Source: Ascidia mentula
Taxonomy: Eukaryota; Chordata; Ascidiacea; Phlebobranchia; Ascidiidae
Assembly: GCA_947561715.1 (NCBI GenBank)
Contig: OX387205.1
Span: 11,661,001-11,725,000 of the forward strand
Length of the DNA: 64,000 bases
Direction: 5' to 3'
Positions 1-12,972 of the stretch are shown piece by piece. Each line of letters begins with the position of its first letter. Position 1 is the first letter of the stretch. A program made the position numbers and the translations under genes. The notes under the pieces are model-generated. The model saw nothing but the letters and a program-made list of their open reading frames with translations, was not told the DNA's origin and did not search any database.

Positions 1-1055
1 TTTTACGAAACATTTTTATGTGGTTTTGTGGTTTTTGTATATTTTCACAATTCTTTTTTCTAAACATGCACATAGTCGCGTAAACCGTGTTTCTGAATTG
101 TTTAACTTTTTATTCAAGTTCCCGCTATACATTTTATCTTCGGTTGTGCGTTTCTCCATTTTGAACTTTGTCCGTGATTTTTTTACGTGGAAAAATATGT
201 TGTTTTGCCATTGATACAGAAAAGCAATCCTTGTATTGAAACAATTCAAACAATAATATCAACTATTTTTCATAAAATGTGAACTAAGTAACTCTCCGAA
301 AGCAGCTTAAAAGCGTTTACTTTGCATAATACTTACAAGCAGTTTATTATGCAAGTCGTTCGCGCAAAACTTGTTGCATCTTTTACCGAACTATGGAAAA
401 ATATTGCTACGGTGAAAAAATGACCACACTGAATCCATGCCTTTTCATTGTACATTTTATTATGTTCGTCTTTATCTAAGTATTTGTGTCGTGCTCTATG
501 TTTCCGAGCGTATCTGCTTTAATTTGTATAAAGCTAGTTGCTTTTATGGATTCGCGCCCGTGTTACTTTTTGCATACTGGTGTACAACAAAACAACGTGC
601 TTGCAATCATGCTTATACCGACAAAGTTTGAGTCCGAGGCATTTAGCCCTTACGTTACAGCAGTATTGTGAGTGGCCAATTACGTTTAATACCTTGAAAC
701 ATGTGGAAAAGTGGATAATGTTGGCCCTGATCTTTCTTTTGGATTCACCCATGAGAGTAACGCATGTTAAAAAAGCTTTAGGACCACTTGTTTACGTAAC
801 TAGTAATGTTGTGGTCAAATTATGTGGGTGCCGCTTGTTGGAGATACCTTAATTCTGACGCAAGAAAGGCGCATTGTGACGTAAGAATCAGCGTAACATT
901 ACCTCAGGTTCATCTGTCTTTGGTTTTAGCAACGTTACTCCCCAAGTTTACTTAATTTTTTTGTAGCCCCGGTAAGGTGTAGTCCAGTGTAGGTAAGGAC
1001 AAGCGGTTTGTAGCTGTTTTTTGTTCTTTATTGATTGTATTTTTTGTGCGCAGAA
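1..1055. other. upstream region of the ODAD3-like gene
   Basis: No coding exon is convincing here. The longest open frame (538-852, plus) has no ATG-supported start, no family resemblance and biased composition. The stretch just before the first coding ATG reads ...gtgcgcag|aa then ATG at 1056, so an acceptor lies 2 nt upstream of the start. This means a 5' UTR intron or a spliced-leader trans-splice site, which ascidians are known to use. Two possible donor-like gtaagg words lie near 970-1000. Confidence 0.5.
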
Positions 1056-4000
1056 ATGCCCAAAAAAGCTGCGATTAAAGAGGATGCCCAAAAGATCAAC
1101 TACGACGAGGTTTTGAGTAAGATCAAAAAAGTAAAAGAAAAGATACATTTGAGAGGTACAACATCACCCATACTATGACTGTCACGACAAAACCTACAAG
1201 CACTCCCTTTACATTATACCCACAGCTTGCCTTACTCAAAAAAAAAACAGTGACACCAAATGCAAAAATTCTTTCGCCAATGAAACAACTGTTTTTTTTT
1301 CGCGAAAACGAAATCAACCTCTTTTATTAGAAAGATATTCGCAAGCTTTTGCCGAAGAAGAACAAGCGACTGTCAAAGAAAACGAGAAAATCATTCAAGC
1401 GAAACGCGCCGAGAACCAATTACTTCGCGAGGAGCTGCAGAAATCACTGAACCAAGAACAGGAGGCGATATCTAAGCTGTTTACCCACCGACCAAAAAGG
1501 GAATGCCTTGCTTTAAAGAGGTTTAGCGTACAGGTGATATATATTTAAATCTATATGCTATACACTAGTGTAAGTAAGCACTAACTTAATTATAGACCCA
1601 GCGATTTTAGTCGGGTCTAATGGCTAAATTATATAGCCATCCAAAGTAGATCCGTGGATCCGACGGTACCACCTAGCAAATAGACTGATTCCTGTTGTCT
1701 GAATGACATTTTCCTCATTATAGGAAGCTAAATCGGAATTAGATCAAACAGTTTGCAACCTGGAACGAAGCCTGAACAAGTTCATTCACATCAAAAATCA
1801 GAAAGCATGTAAAATTCGTGAGATGCAGAACATGCCTAAATTCGTGAACAAAAATGCTCTTGGAGTTGAATACGCAACGGTGAGTAGAAAGGTGTTTAGA
1901 ATCTATTGCAGCAAATTTAAATTTTTTTTTAACAATTTTTAAACTATTTAAACTACAAAGGGTGATAAAATAACAAAACATTGGCTGCCAATAAATTATA
2001 GATGACGAAAAAGATAGGCTATGTCTAATATTCTGAACGACTTGTTTACTTTTAGTACATGTTCGATAAATATAGTACATGGCTGTTTGCTTGGCGTTTT
2101 AGAGGTCGCGCCAGGTCGAAAACTCCATGGATAAAGTTGCACTCAAAACAACAACAGCACAAAACATCCAAACCGTGTATCAGAAAGTGAAGAAAAGTTT
2201 GGAGGTGTATTTTAAATGTTCTCAAAATTTAACTTAAACGTTACTCTGCCAACGTATTTCGAATATTTGCAATATTTATCTAAAAAGGATGAGCTGAGGT
2301 TCCTTCCACGCAAGCTGGATGAGTTGGAACGCGATAAACTGGATATCGCTCACGAGTTCCGCAACATGAACACTGTCCATACCAACGCGTTGATGGAAGC
2401 CGACAAGGCAATGGTCAGTTGTTGATGTCAAATTAAATTCTTTAGTTGTATACACTCGACTTGAATTACCCCAGAAAGAAAAACTATCTTGCGAAAATGA
2501 AGTCCGATCAGAGCGACGTGAAAGGGAAAACACCTTACGTAAGTTACGTAAACGTGTAAAGGACATCGAACATTTCGTCGATGAGCAACAGCACATAACA
2601 CATCACATCATGCACAGAAGAGGTATTACAATGGCTCAGAGAGTTTTCTTACGAATTAGCAGATTGGTAAAAGTAAATACGAAGGTTGAGCAATATAGGG
2701 GCTTTGATTTAGTGGCTGTTTGTTACATGTATATGACACATAAGTCATTTTCTGTTGTGCATTTGTACATAGATACTTTTTTTTTTGAAATGCTTACGGT
2801 TATAAATTTTATAAATCCCAATTGTCTGTTCCTAAGCATAATAAACCTTGACCTATTTTAAGTTATTTATTTATATTTGTAGTGTCCCGCACCGCTAGTG
2901 GGGAATACGAACGCTTGGCACAAAAGGCTCGACGCACAGGGGAGAGACTCGACAAAATTGCTCAATACAAGAAACAAGCTGAGATGCTGGAAGAAGTCAC
3001 CGGAATTCCTTTTACCAGCTTTGAAGTAATTTAGAAATTTTGCAAATTTAACTATATTTTAGATTTTGCACCAGGATTTAACGGCCTGTGATTTGCATCT
3101 GCGTTTTCAGTGATACTGCAAACGATCGTCATTCGTTTTTCCTCTTAGTGTAGAGATATTCACTTAGTATGGTGATTCTTTGACCTTTCAATCAACAGCT
3201 ATTTCTCGTACCCCCAGAGAAGCAATTATGTCACATATCCCAATAGTGTAGGCACCCTTTGCGGGTATGATGAACCCTGGTTAGGAGCCACTGTCCTATA
3301 GTAGCAGTAGATAGTCGCGCATAAACTACCGCATTGCTTTCAGGAAATTCTACATTGCCTTTCAAGCCAGCTCAACTCGACAAATTCACTGAAGAATCTC
3401 ACGACGCAAAAAGTAAAGAAGTTAAACAAGATGCGCTTCACAAAAGGCGATCTGCAGAATGAACTTGATCAAATGATGTTTAACTCAGGAAAAAAGTAGG
3501 CGTTTTACTATCACCGGTAACAAGTGTTTGTGTGAAATCCTTGAGGTCGTACTTGTCAGCACACAAAGTATAGATCAGGTCGATGACCCTGGGGCGATTA
3601 TTCATGACACGCCAATTTATGAGTTCGCAATGCAATACATCGCCATATGTCCTGGATTGTGTTATGCATCAGGAAGCAAAATTAAATGAGTGTAAATGTC
3701 TGGGGATTGTGTTAATTTACCTATTAAAATTTATTGCGGACAGTCACGACGCAGTGGTGACTAAAAAAGGTAAATATATTATGTCTTGCGGGTGGCACGC
3801 GAAGTCATTGTACCACTTTGACATAATATCTAAACTCGCATGCGACGTTTAAACAGTTGCCGCAGACTTGTAAAGAAAATAACATGGAGCTTTCTCCCCG
3901 TTTTATGTTGCCATTGCATTTCGTATATGCTACAATAGTAACCAAACTGCGGTTTTACAGTTAAATACTAACTAACTTTAGGCTGGAGGAGCAAATCAAG

Positions 4001-5006
4001 GCACTTGAAACAGAGGTAACCCAGAAAAAAGATGAAGTGGTCGTCTTACAACGAGAATCTTCCAAAAAAAGAATTCATATGGAAGACATGATAACGTGTT
4101 GTGACGCTTTACTTGGGCACATCATAAGAGCCACCGCAAACCTTAGCGTGAGGGTCGCGACGCCACTTAAACGAGAAGGTATAGCTGGACGATTGTGTTA
4201 AAATTTTCACATTTCCGTTTTCATTTTTTTGTCCAGATTTCCTTCAAATTGTATATTTTCAACACCTTTTTCGTTCGTCACCCTTTTATATATTTTCTAA
4301 GTCTATTTTTTCTTCATTCTAAACTTAAATTCTGCAACTTAAATTAGAATATTATTGCATTATCAACCTTAAGTTTTCCTCTACAGATGAAAAAAAGACT
4401 GATATCTTATCCGGGTTTAAAGCTTGCATTGCAGCCATAGAAACCGTGTACGCTTCTGCCGAGGAGAGAATGAGCGGAAGGCAAAAGTACGACGTGTTTA
4501 TGATGATTCCAGATGACTCGGTAAGTAAACATTCAAACGTGTTGGTTGATCCAATTTTAGTTGTGACGTGATTGCCTATTTATCGACCGTCAAACAGGAA
4601 CAGAGCGTGATGATAAACTGCAATAACAATAGGATTCCAGGTCAACTGGAACGCCGTATTTCCGAAGGTAAGAGTTTGTATTGCAAGAAACGTATCCCAC
4701 CAACATACAACAGAACATAGAAAAATTACAACATTAAAAAATATTCCAATCGGTACATTCGTTGTTGTGTTTCTGGTTTCCTATCGCAGGCACACAATAC
4801 AATACTTCTGTGACTGTACATTTTGTCTATACAAATTCTATGTATCTTTTCTCCCAAGTTGTTGCAATAACGTTTGTTTCTGAACACATCTTTCCACAGA
4901 GTTTGATAGTTACGGGGGATTGAAGAATGACCAGTACGTGTCCAGGGAATTCATAAAACGAAGAGCCGAGAATCCTACACCGATATCAAGAGCTGGGAGA
5001 AGATAA
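1056..5006 (+). CDS. ODAD3: ODAD3/CCDC151-like outer dynein arm docking coiled-coil protein, 12 exons, 545 aa
   Basis: Exons by splice signals and phase: 1056-1155, 1331-1533, 1724-1879, 2103-2204, 2288-2413, 2475-2622, 2883-3025, 3344-3495, 3982-4178, 4387-4520, 4598-4667, 4900-5006 (TAA). Every junction keeps the frame (1638 nt). The product is almost wholly charged heptad-type coiled coil, with no signal peptide or membrane segment. From memory of human ODAD3, several stretches align: KIHL near residue 30, a block from QVENSMDKVAL through LMEADKA matching the ODAD3 LENRLEKA...NQEALNARD block, and VTGIPFTSF matching its ATGV segment. ODAD3 is an axonemal subunit that anchors outer dynein arms to doublet microtubules; human ODAD3 is about 595 aa. 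The start was chosen because the ATG lies just after an acceptor and begins the only open phase chain. CCDC183 and other members of the same coiled-coil family cannot be excluded. Confidence 0.62.
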
Positions 5007-5925
5007 AATGCCACTAGATGGAAGTAAAGATTACTGTCACATAAGTTAACGACAACATACTTATTTCTATGTTTGACGCCGAGCTTCGAAATAAAAGAAA
5101 ACGCCCTAAACATTTTGGTTCTTTTATATATATTCATAAAAATCACCTAATGAACGTAGGACGTACCCATGGAAACAATAAAACAACAAACTGTTGACCT
5201 GTAATTATAAAGTTTCTTTGAGTAAATAGCCAATAATTTTACGGTGATCCGATCTTTGTTTAAAGTGGGTTGGCAATTTGCCGTTACATCAACGTGACAG
5301 AATTTGCCCAAGGTATATTTGGTATGTTTTGCTGATATTGTAACTCCACATTCGGCACAAATGTCAATGTGCTATGCCATGCACGAGTAATTAAGTCGAT
5401 TCTGCGTGCAAAACCCACTGATTTCACATTTTGTGCTTTGTGGCAAACATAATCGATTAAACCTTCAAAAGTTAAAGCTGGCTGGAGACTTTCGACCTGA
5501 TGTGTGCCCTTTAACTTGATGATTAAATTACCCTCCATTACCCCTGGGAAGCATCAGCCCAGTCACTCGTTTTGCCTTCTATTTTGCCAAAATAACTTCT
5601 AAACAACTTGCCGATTCATTTAAAAGCAGAAATTTTTAACGTTATGAACCGATCGGTCCATTTTCCAAATGCAGTGGTATGTTTGGAATACACCAAATTA
5701 ACTGCACCACAAAGTAGTGTATTCAAACTGGTTTCTACATCGTTAAAATGCAGCAGTACTCAATAACGAAAGGCATTGCTGAATTAAGGGCTAAAATTTA
5801 AAAAACGCTCAATTAATTTGCGTCATACTCCACTTTGTTACGTAACAAAGCAATTCATTACGCCATTGTTCTTCCGATGTAAAGAGCTGTTATTCCCTTC
5901 TGAAATTGACGGTTTCGGGTTGGTT
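5007..5925. other. 3' UTR of the ODAD3-like gene and gap before SPO16
   Basis: Apart from the poly(A) signals, the only notable content is an 84-codon open frame on the minus strand (5284-5538, ATG start). It resembles no family I know and no splice or poly(A) signals frame it, so it is not called as a gene. Upstream of the SPO16 start the reading frame stays open back to about 5818, but without another ATG. Confidence 0.4.
5090..5095 (+). promoter_or_regulatory. poly(A) signal AATAAA
   Basis: A canonical AATAAA lies 84 nt after the TAA of the ODAD3-like gene, fitting its 3' end. A second AATAAA occurs near 5170. Confidence 0.6.
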
Positions 5926-7392
5926 ATGGATTGTCCAGCTGTGGTCAATTCGTCTTTGGAAAGTACTGCTATTAGCCAAATACTCTCCACGCTGAAATAC
6001 AAGGTATGTTCCACATTTTGTCTTATGTGTAGTGTTTCTGATTCTTTGCTTTTGGCTGTTGTAACACTGGCTGTCTGTTATTTTCTGAAAGCTGGTTTAT
6101 TGTACATATTGTAGGTAAAAATAGCTCACAGCACGGAAAAGAACTCGGTGATTTTTCCCACATCAGCAGTAGCTTTTTTGTTGTATCCAATACAAGACTT
6201 GGTGGTTGCTAAAACCGCGACTACCAATAACTGGAAAGAGGAAATGCATTTGGACGCAGATGTATTAAAAACAGTGGGACGGTTTTCTGCAGGTTAAACC
6301 ATAATTACTATCAATTGCTATTCTCAAAGAGTTTGCGAATTTTCTGTGTTATTCTTACCACTAAAAAACACTCGTTCAATAATTTCTCTTTTTGAAACGG
6401 GGCTTTTTAATGTCAACCTTGTCAGTGACTGATTATAAGCTTGCCATGCATAAAATTTCCTTATTCTGGTCCAGTCAAGGCTGTTACGCAACGTGCTGCC
6501 CATATTTTATATTAGTTTTGCTTTAAACTGTTTATATGTATTGTTTTATTTTCTGCAATGTATTTGTAACCAGCTTCGGTAAATTGGTAATTATATCCTT
6601 GGTTTTCAGTGAACCGGAACGGGCATTTGGTGATCATCGCTCCGCTTTTCGGTCCGATGGATCTGCAAGTGTTTGGGGAAGTTCAGGGTCGCTTTTCACG
6701 TCACAACCTAACCGTCTTGATGGCTCACAGCGTATCAGGTTAAATAATATCGGTTGGGTGGCTATATTTGTGCAGGCAGGGACGCAGTTAATTTTTTGGA
6801 CACTTCAAGAAGTTTCATTAAACCACGCCCTTTAAACAAATTAACAGAAATGTGTATATTACCTTCGGTTCGTTGATAGGAGTCTGCTCGTACACAATCA
6901 TGTTCTTTTTGATCATAGAAATAACTGGGTATATAACATCCAGGTATTAAGTCATTTTGTGTTGTCTGGGCCTTTTCGCCAGAATTTAGAAGTTGATCAA
7001 AAGTGTGCGAAAAAGAAAAAATAAAGAAAATAATATCCAGTACACTACGATGTAAATGCATAAAGTTGATTGTCCAATAATGAATCACGTTTTGAGAACC
7101 CACCAATTTCGTACAAGCAAATGGCCATCGTAATTTTTAGCGCCTCTGGTCATATGACGCATACTATTTGTGGTTTCTGCCAACAGAGAGCGTCGACGTT
7201 ATGAGCGCCGTTGCAACGATATATGCGAAGAAGTTTGCGACCACCTTTTGTGAGCAAGTACGCGTTCTGTCCCGTCGTGTGCCGATGTCACTAGAACGTG
7301 CAACTGCGGCTTTGCAAGAGTTAGGTGTGGATGACAGCCATATCCTTTTTTTGTGCATTTTATCCATATGTAGATCAGCGTCAGTCTGTTAG
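5926..7392 (+). CDS. SPO16: SPO16 homologue (C1orf146-like meiotic protein), 4 exons, 196 aa
   Basis: Exons 5926-6003, 6115-6292, 6610-6738, 7187-7392 (TAG), all phase-consistent. From memory, vertebrate SPO16 aligns along the whole length. VVNSSLES matches the first beta strand (IIISSSLKS). NSVIFPTSAVAFLL matches GSIIFSLSGVAFLL. HLVIIAPLFGP matches FLVLSAALHGP. VQGRFSRHNLTVLMAHS matches IQQRFLGCNLRILPVHN, and VDVMSAVATIYAK matches the INLMCTIAK helix. SPO16 is a small XPF-nuclease-like fold lacking catalytic residues. It partners SHOC1/ZIP2 in the ZMM group that stabilises crossover intermediates in meiosis. Human SPO16 is 180 aa. The ATG at 5926 leaves five residues before the first strand. 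The last 25 residues are unconserved and might be replaced by further splicing. Confidence 0.8.
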
Positions 7393-7646
7393 GTCAGCAA
7401 CGTGTACGATAATAACGATTTTTTTACACTAGTGATATGGAAAGAGTAAGGCGCAGCTGTGTCGTCGCGTCGTATGAAAAGGAACTATATGTATTTCCAA
7501 ATTATGATTTTGTTGTTTGGTGGAAAGATTTTCCATTGAAAAGTAAGTTGTCAATGTTGTTTACGTCAAAATAGAATATGGACATCGCTAATTAGCACTC
7601 CTTATGGTATGAACATGACGACCAATTTACTTTTTGCTACATTTAC

Positions 7647-7652
7647 AATAAA
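7647..7652 (+). promoter_or_regulatory. poly(A) signal AATAAA of SPO16
   Basis: An AATAAA lies 255 nt after the SPO16 stop and is the first canonical signal downstream. Confidence 0.5.
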
Positions 7653-10600
7653 TAATCCAGTGTGTTTCATTAAACAATCTTAACGTCTTGCTGTCCCAGA
7701 CTGACCATATAAGTGTCTGAGCTACAACCTGGCGCAAACGCGTAGTTGATTACGAATGGTATTTCAGGCGTGTAGGAGCAGATAATTTCGTGTTCTTGAC
7801 ATTGGAGGTTGTTGGGTTCCGCCTTTGTCTCTTTTGGGCCAATTTTATTTGGGCCGCAAATACATCGTGCCTTCCTTGTGGATGCCATGGCCCTAATCTC
7901 TACTTTTTTCCTTCCTTCTTAGAAAGTGTTTGCATTAAAACATCGTTAGCAGTTGTTTTAACTAACGTCATATTGCACAATTTCCTTTTTTGACGCGCCT
8001 ATATAGGTTGACTTTTCATTTCGTCGATAAGTTGGATTAGAGCCAGCATGGCGGGCTTGCGTCTCAAAGGAAACAGGTTTGTAGAACCTTGAGGCATTGG
8101 TGCAAAATCCAAATCTATCACTAATCTCGTAACGCTGCTCGACAGTTACAAATCCTGTTACGTGAGGCTGCTCCGTTTATATCGTTTTGTGCAGGCTTCG
8201 AGTCACACTATACGGTTATAGTTGTGTGCATTTTCAGCACATTTTCCGTTTTTTTATCGTTTTTTGGTAGTTGCTTGTTAATTCGATTTTGATTTACCTT
8301 GAAGATGATCTATGGTTCTGACAAGATGACATGACAAAATCAATATAAATGGGCTTATACTGCGCTCGCCAGCTGTAAAATCGTATAACGCATTGTGACG
8401 TTTTGCGTCGCGTAATTTTTTTCGCCCCCAGGTAATGTTGACACTTCTCGATCGATGCCGGATTTTTTGTGCCTGAGCCATGCGATGTGACTTTCTAGTC
8501 TGGTTCTAAATTTTCCAGCGCAGTCGAATTAATATTGACCGGCGTCGTTTTAAGATGACACGCGAAGACAAAAAAAGATTTCTTCGACGTTTGGTGAAGG
8601 CACTATTCGTTAACGCTATCAGTCAACTGTACGGTATGTTCAGCTATCCAAAAGTTCAGAAACTTGTTCCTGAGGGGTACTTGTACCAGTACCAATATAT
8701 TTCGTTGCAACAGTACCAGTACGAATCGCTGCACCAGCATAAAAGCATTTTAGAGACAGCTGCCAGTGTCTAAAAGGTTACATTTTATGTCGTAAATTAA
8801 ACACTTGATCGCACGTCGCAAACGTTCGTAATCTTGACCTTTGGAAATTGCGTACAAACGTTCGATTGTAAATGATTAATAAATTATTATTGGAAGACAG
8901 ATTCCGATTTTTTTATATTTCTTGCGCGAATAATTTAGATATCATCGCCTGTCATCATGATCTCCGTTACGAAGACACGGCGAGATTGCTTGAATGAAAG
9001 CCTTCGCTTGCTTATTGATTAACGGATGAAGTCGATTAAACCGCACTCTAGTCGAGTCAGCACGTTCAGAAAGTTCAAAAACTGTATATTGTAGATCTAC
9101 AGTATTTTGTGGTAATAAGGTTTCCACCTTTCGTCATTTGAGTTGATTTTCATGTTTAGGAAAGATATTAAATCTTATCTTTTATCGTCGTGTTTCATTT
9201 TACAGTTTACATGAGAAAAATGACAGCTTGTGAGGCTATTGTTTTGATAATATTGGCACGTGCTTGAAACCTTGATGCAAATACTTCGTTCTGTTGTCTT
9301 AGATGTCACTCATTGTGCAAGATATCGCGTTCGTCAGGCGCACCGTGGTAAATAATTTATCCTCGATTGTTGCTGGAACTTACGTTCTCTAAACGCGCTG
9401 TTGTATTCGAATCCGACGTTGTTTGCCGAAAGCATAAATATTTGGACCTTTTTCTCGTTTTTTATGACTAATGTCATATATGTTTGTGACAAAACATGCT
9501 ACATGATAAGATTGGAAGTTTTTTTTGCAGTGCGTTAATGTTTTCCAACCATCTTATTTCTATATATTGTACTGTCCAACATATGTTAATTGGTAGCGTA
9601 TTGTTTAGCCTCCTTTTTAAATTGCAACACATTTTAGATAATCAAGAATAAGAGTTACTGCAGGAATATACACATTCACGTTTTGTGCTGAGTATTTAAA
9701 TTTGTTTTGTGCTCTTCAATCATGCATTAAGACCTTGCAAACTCGACTATCCAGCAACCCCGCCATTCGGCCCCAAACTTCTGGAAATTTTTCCCATTCG
9801 TTTCACCCCTTTAACCTTGTTGTCTGACTCCGACAGAAGGGTTTGAAAGCAAGTGTGCAAAATCATTTAGAAACAAAACGCCAAGACAACTATTAACTTG
9901 GCAGGGTCCCGCACAGATAATGCAACATTAGCTACAGAATTGAACATTTGGCTTTTGTTATTCTGGATACCTCTCTAGATACATTACAAAACCAAGTATA
10001 GTCTGGATTAACAAGGTTTTACTGTGTAGTTTGGTTGTTGGATTATACTTTACATTCCAATAACATAGTACATCTGCATAGCGATGGGTTTATGGCGATC
10101 ACTGGATATTTAGTGCACCACGGTATTAGCCCAGGGCGTTTGGTTGCGAAAATTACTTGATTTGTGTGTAATAATCGAGAAAAAACACCGCATGTTTTAT
10201 ATTCTGTGGCGTTTTGTCGCGATGCAAAGATTAGAAACAACACACTGGCTTTTTTTATGTTGAAAAAGTGCGTGTTTAAAGCATTAAATGCATTGCCAAA
10301 ATATCACTTTGCCCACTTGGATTTACTCTTTTTCCCTATTTTTCCTTAATGTGTTTTCCCGATGGATTTTGGCTCGACGGAAAACCCCGACTTTCCTGTC
10401 ATTTTTGTCACATGCACATGCCAGAGAAATGCTACTCCGTCACGGATCCTTGGCGCACGCGATTCGTCACTCTCTCTGAAGCAGAAGGTACATAGAGCAC
10501 ATACAAACAGCCAGCGTAGCCGTAGCTTCGCTAGAAACGTGGTGTTTTAGCCACTTGCCTTGCCTACGTGAAGGCAATTGTGCATTTATCGTTGTATCGT

Positions 10601-12843
10601 ATGCCGGAAAAGTTTATTCTGTGTCGTGGCTTTGGGAATGGACGACGCATTGAAAATACCACGTCTCTCGTAACTACTGCGTCACATCAACAATTCTCTT
10701 CTTTTGTAGTGTGAGGCATGGGATTAAATTGACTTTCCATTGTGGGTCCACTCTGTATGACAAAGGCTACACACCGGGGTGTATCAACTGCCAAATCAGG
10801 CTGCACTCAAAACGCATCGGCGTCCAATTAACGCCCATGGGATGAATACGAAATGAGCTGAACCTCTCACGAACCTCTCAGATTGATGAAGATTGACTCT
10901 CCCTAAAGGATGGATCTTGGTCTAATCTCCGTTGTTAATCTCTGCCGTCGTAGTCACATAGTCTTACCAGTTTTTGCATCGCAGTGAGCGGCGACAAGGC
11001 AGGATTTGTATTCTTACTATGAGGTTATGAATTGTTTTGATTTTGGGGAAAAATGTGTCTAACAATGTTGGTGATGCGTTTGAGCGATTTATTACAGATT
11101 TGTTTTCCCCTTAATGCCAGTAGCTATAACATGTTCTTTGTTTTTGTGTGTTTACGTTATTTTGTGTCGCGCTACAAGCCCCCTTAAATTCGTGTTAACC
11201 TGGCACCCGGATGCTTCATGCATTAACTCGAATTTATGGCGCTTCAAAGGAAATATAACATACGTCAATGCGTGTTTGTATTTAACCGCGATTGTCAGAC
11301 ACATTTCTTTGGGGTGTGGATTTCGAAACCAAAGATGTAAATATTGCTCTTGTAACTACTGGATATAGTTTACTTTGCTTGAAATAATTGGGATCGTTTT
11401 GTTAGATATAAAGTCACTTCACTTTAGATTTGGTTTGTAAATCTAGTATATTTATCAAGTTTTTAAACAATCGGCCCTTCTGGCGAATCATTACAATACA
11501 CCTGGTAGCAACAAAAATTTACAAAGGTTAATGATGCACAAATTTATAAAGGTAATGGACCCGCTTCACTGGGGTTTATCCTGGACAAACCGCACGTCTT
11601 GTTCAGCTGCATTGCGACACAAGAGCGGACAGTAATTATCAGCTGGCGCAGACATGACTCCGGCACTGAATAATGCATGTATAATTGAACGCACTTTGTA
11701 TGATACTATAATCTGACGCGGTTAACCTGATCAGCTCACCATGGTATCACGTAATTACACTTGACACCTGTTCGTTTTTTTTTCTGTTTTGTTAAATATT
11801 ACAGGATTCTGACGTCAAACGCTATGTGTGCAGTTCTGTATTGTGTTTGTATAGTTGTGGAGTTTCATATTACTATCGTCTTTCTGTAAACGTTAGAATG
11901 ATATGCGGCGTACTTCATATAACGGTATTATTTTCTTCTTGTTAGGTTATCTGCCTTCATATAGGTTTGCAGTTTTGTTTAGTGGTTGATTTAATTTGCC
12001 AAGCCAAGCGCAACAGGAAGCTATTTTGTTGGAAGTACTGAACCGACCAAAGCGAACCAACATTTGGAAATATACACCGACTGCAGTCAAGGTATTACTT
12101 CGGTAAGTCAATGTATTTCCCGCACTCAAGTGTTCCAAAATCATGTATAACTTACACTCCATAAGTTAAAGCGAATGTGTTCCAGTGGTTAACCATTTCA
12201 TTCTCGTGCTGTGCAATTGTATTCCATTTCTTCATCATTAAAACGTGCAGCTGCTGCCATTGTTGTTTTTTGACTATTTCATTCATCTACTGCCTGCCCA
12301 ATGTTTTTTTTTTATTTAAACCCAGTCTGGCCACGAATCCCGGTCAGGTTTTCATCTTGGTATATAGCTCGGGCTTGACCAAAGTTGCCAATCACGCCCA
12401 GCGGGTATTTTATCAAGGTGCCCATAATATTTTAGTTCATTACTGCTACCAGCCAGTCAAATTTGTACGTTTTACCTACCACAAGTATGCGCTACAGTAT
12501 CTGGATGACAACAAACAACTTGATTTGCGAAAACTAAAATCCACGGTAATGCGAAACAGTAACGGAAAGTAATCAAAAGCTTTCAATTACAGTCGTGCTT
12601 ACAAAAACATGGCCGTTTCTGTTTGACCTCTTTCCATTGTGCGAAGTTGTGTTGGTTTAAGTCGAGACGTGGTTTTGTGTATTGTGGAAATACGTATGTT
12701 CTGAGTCGTACTTGGTCGATGTGGAACATTATGGTTTGTCTTGGAGACAGCGTTTATGTTGTTTACTTAGTGGTGAAAATGCTGCTACAAATAAGTTTTA
12801 ACTTCGTTTTACCTTGAATTATGTTGTTTGCCTTTGTTTACAG

Positions 12844-12972
12844 GATTTTATAAAATCCTCGTCTAGTATAATTTACGGAAAGCACTCGGGATCATATATA
12901 TTGAATAATAAGTGCTACAAGTGCTACATGCATATAGGTTACGAAACCGCTGAAGATTTAAGCTCGAATTTT
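12844..12972 (+). CDS. possible internal exon of an unrecognised gene
   Basis: A good acceptor (tttgtttacag) and a consensus donor (GTAAGT) frame exactly 43 open codons, phase 0 to 0. The peptide has a close pair of cysteines (KCYKCYMH) and ends DLSSNF. No homologue is recognised and the neighbouring exons are unknown. This may be chance in AT-rich DNA. Confidence 0.18.

Noticed and set aside
538-852. 104-codon plus-strand open frame upstream of the ODAD3-like gene
   Set aside because: Starts without ATG, unusual cysteine-rich and hydrophobic composition typical of chance frames, no acceptor or donor.
5284-5538. 84-codon minus-strand open frame with ATG
   Set aside because: No family resemblance, no splice or poly(A) signals in the right places, and it lies in the tail-to-head gap between two plus-strand genes.
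7670-8481. Two minus-strand ATG frames (7670-7888 and 8278-8481)
   Set aside because: Short, unrecognised, not joined by credible splice sites.
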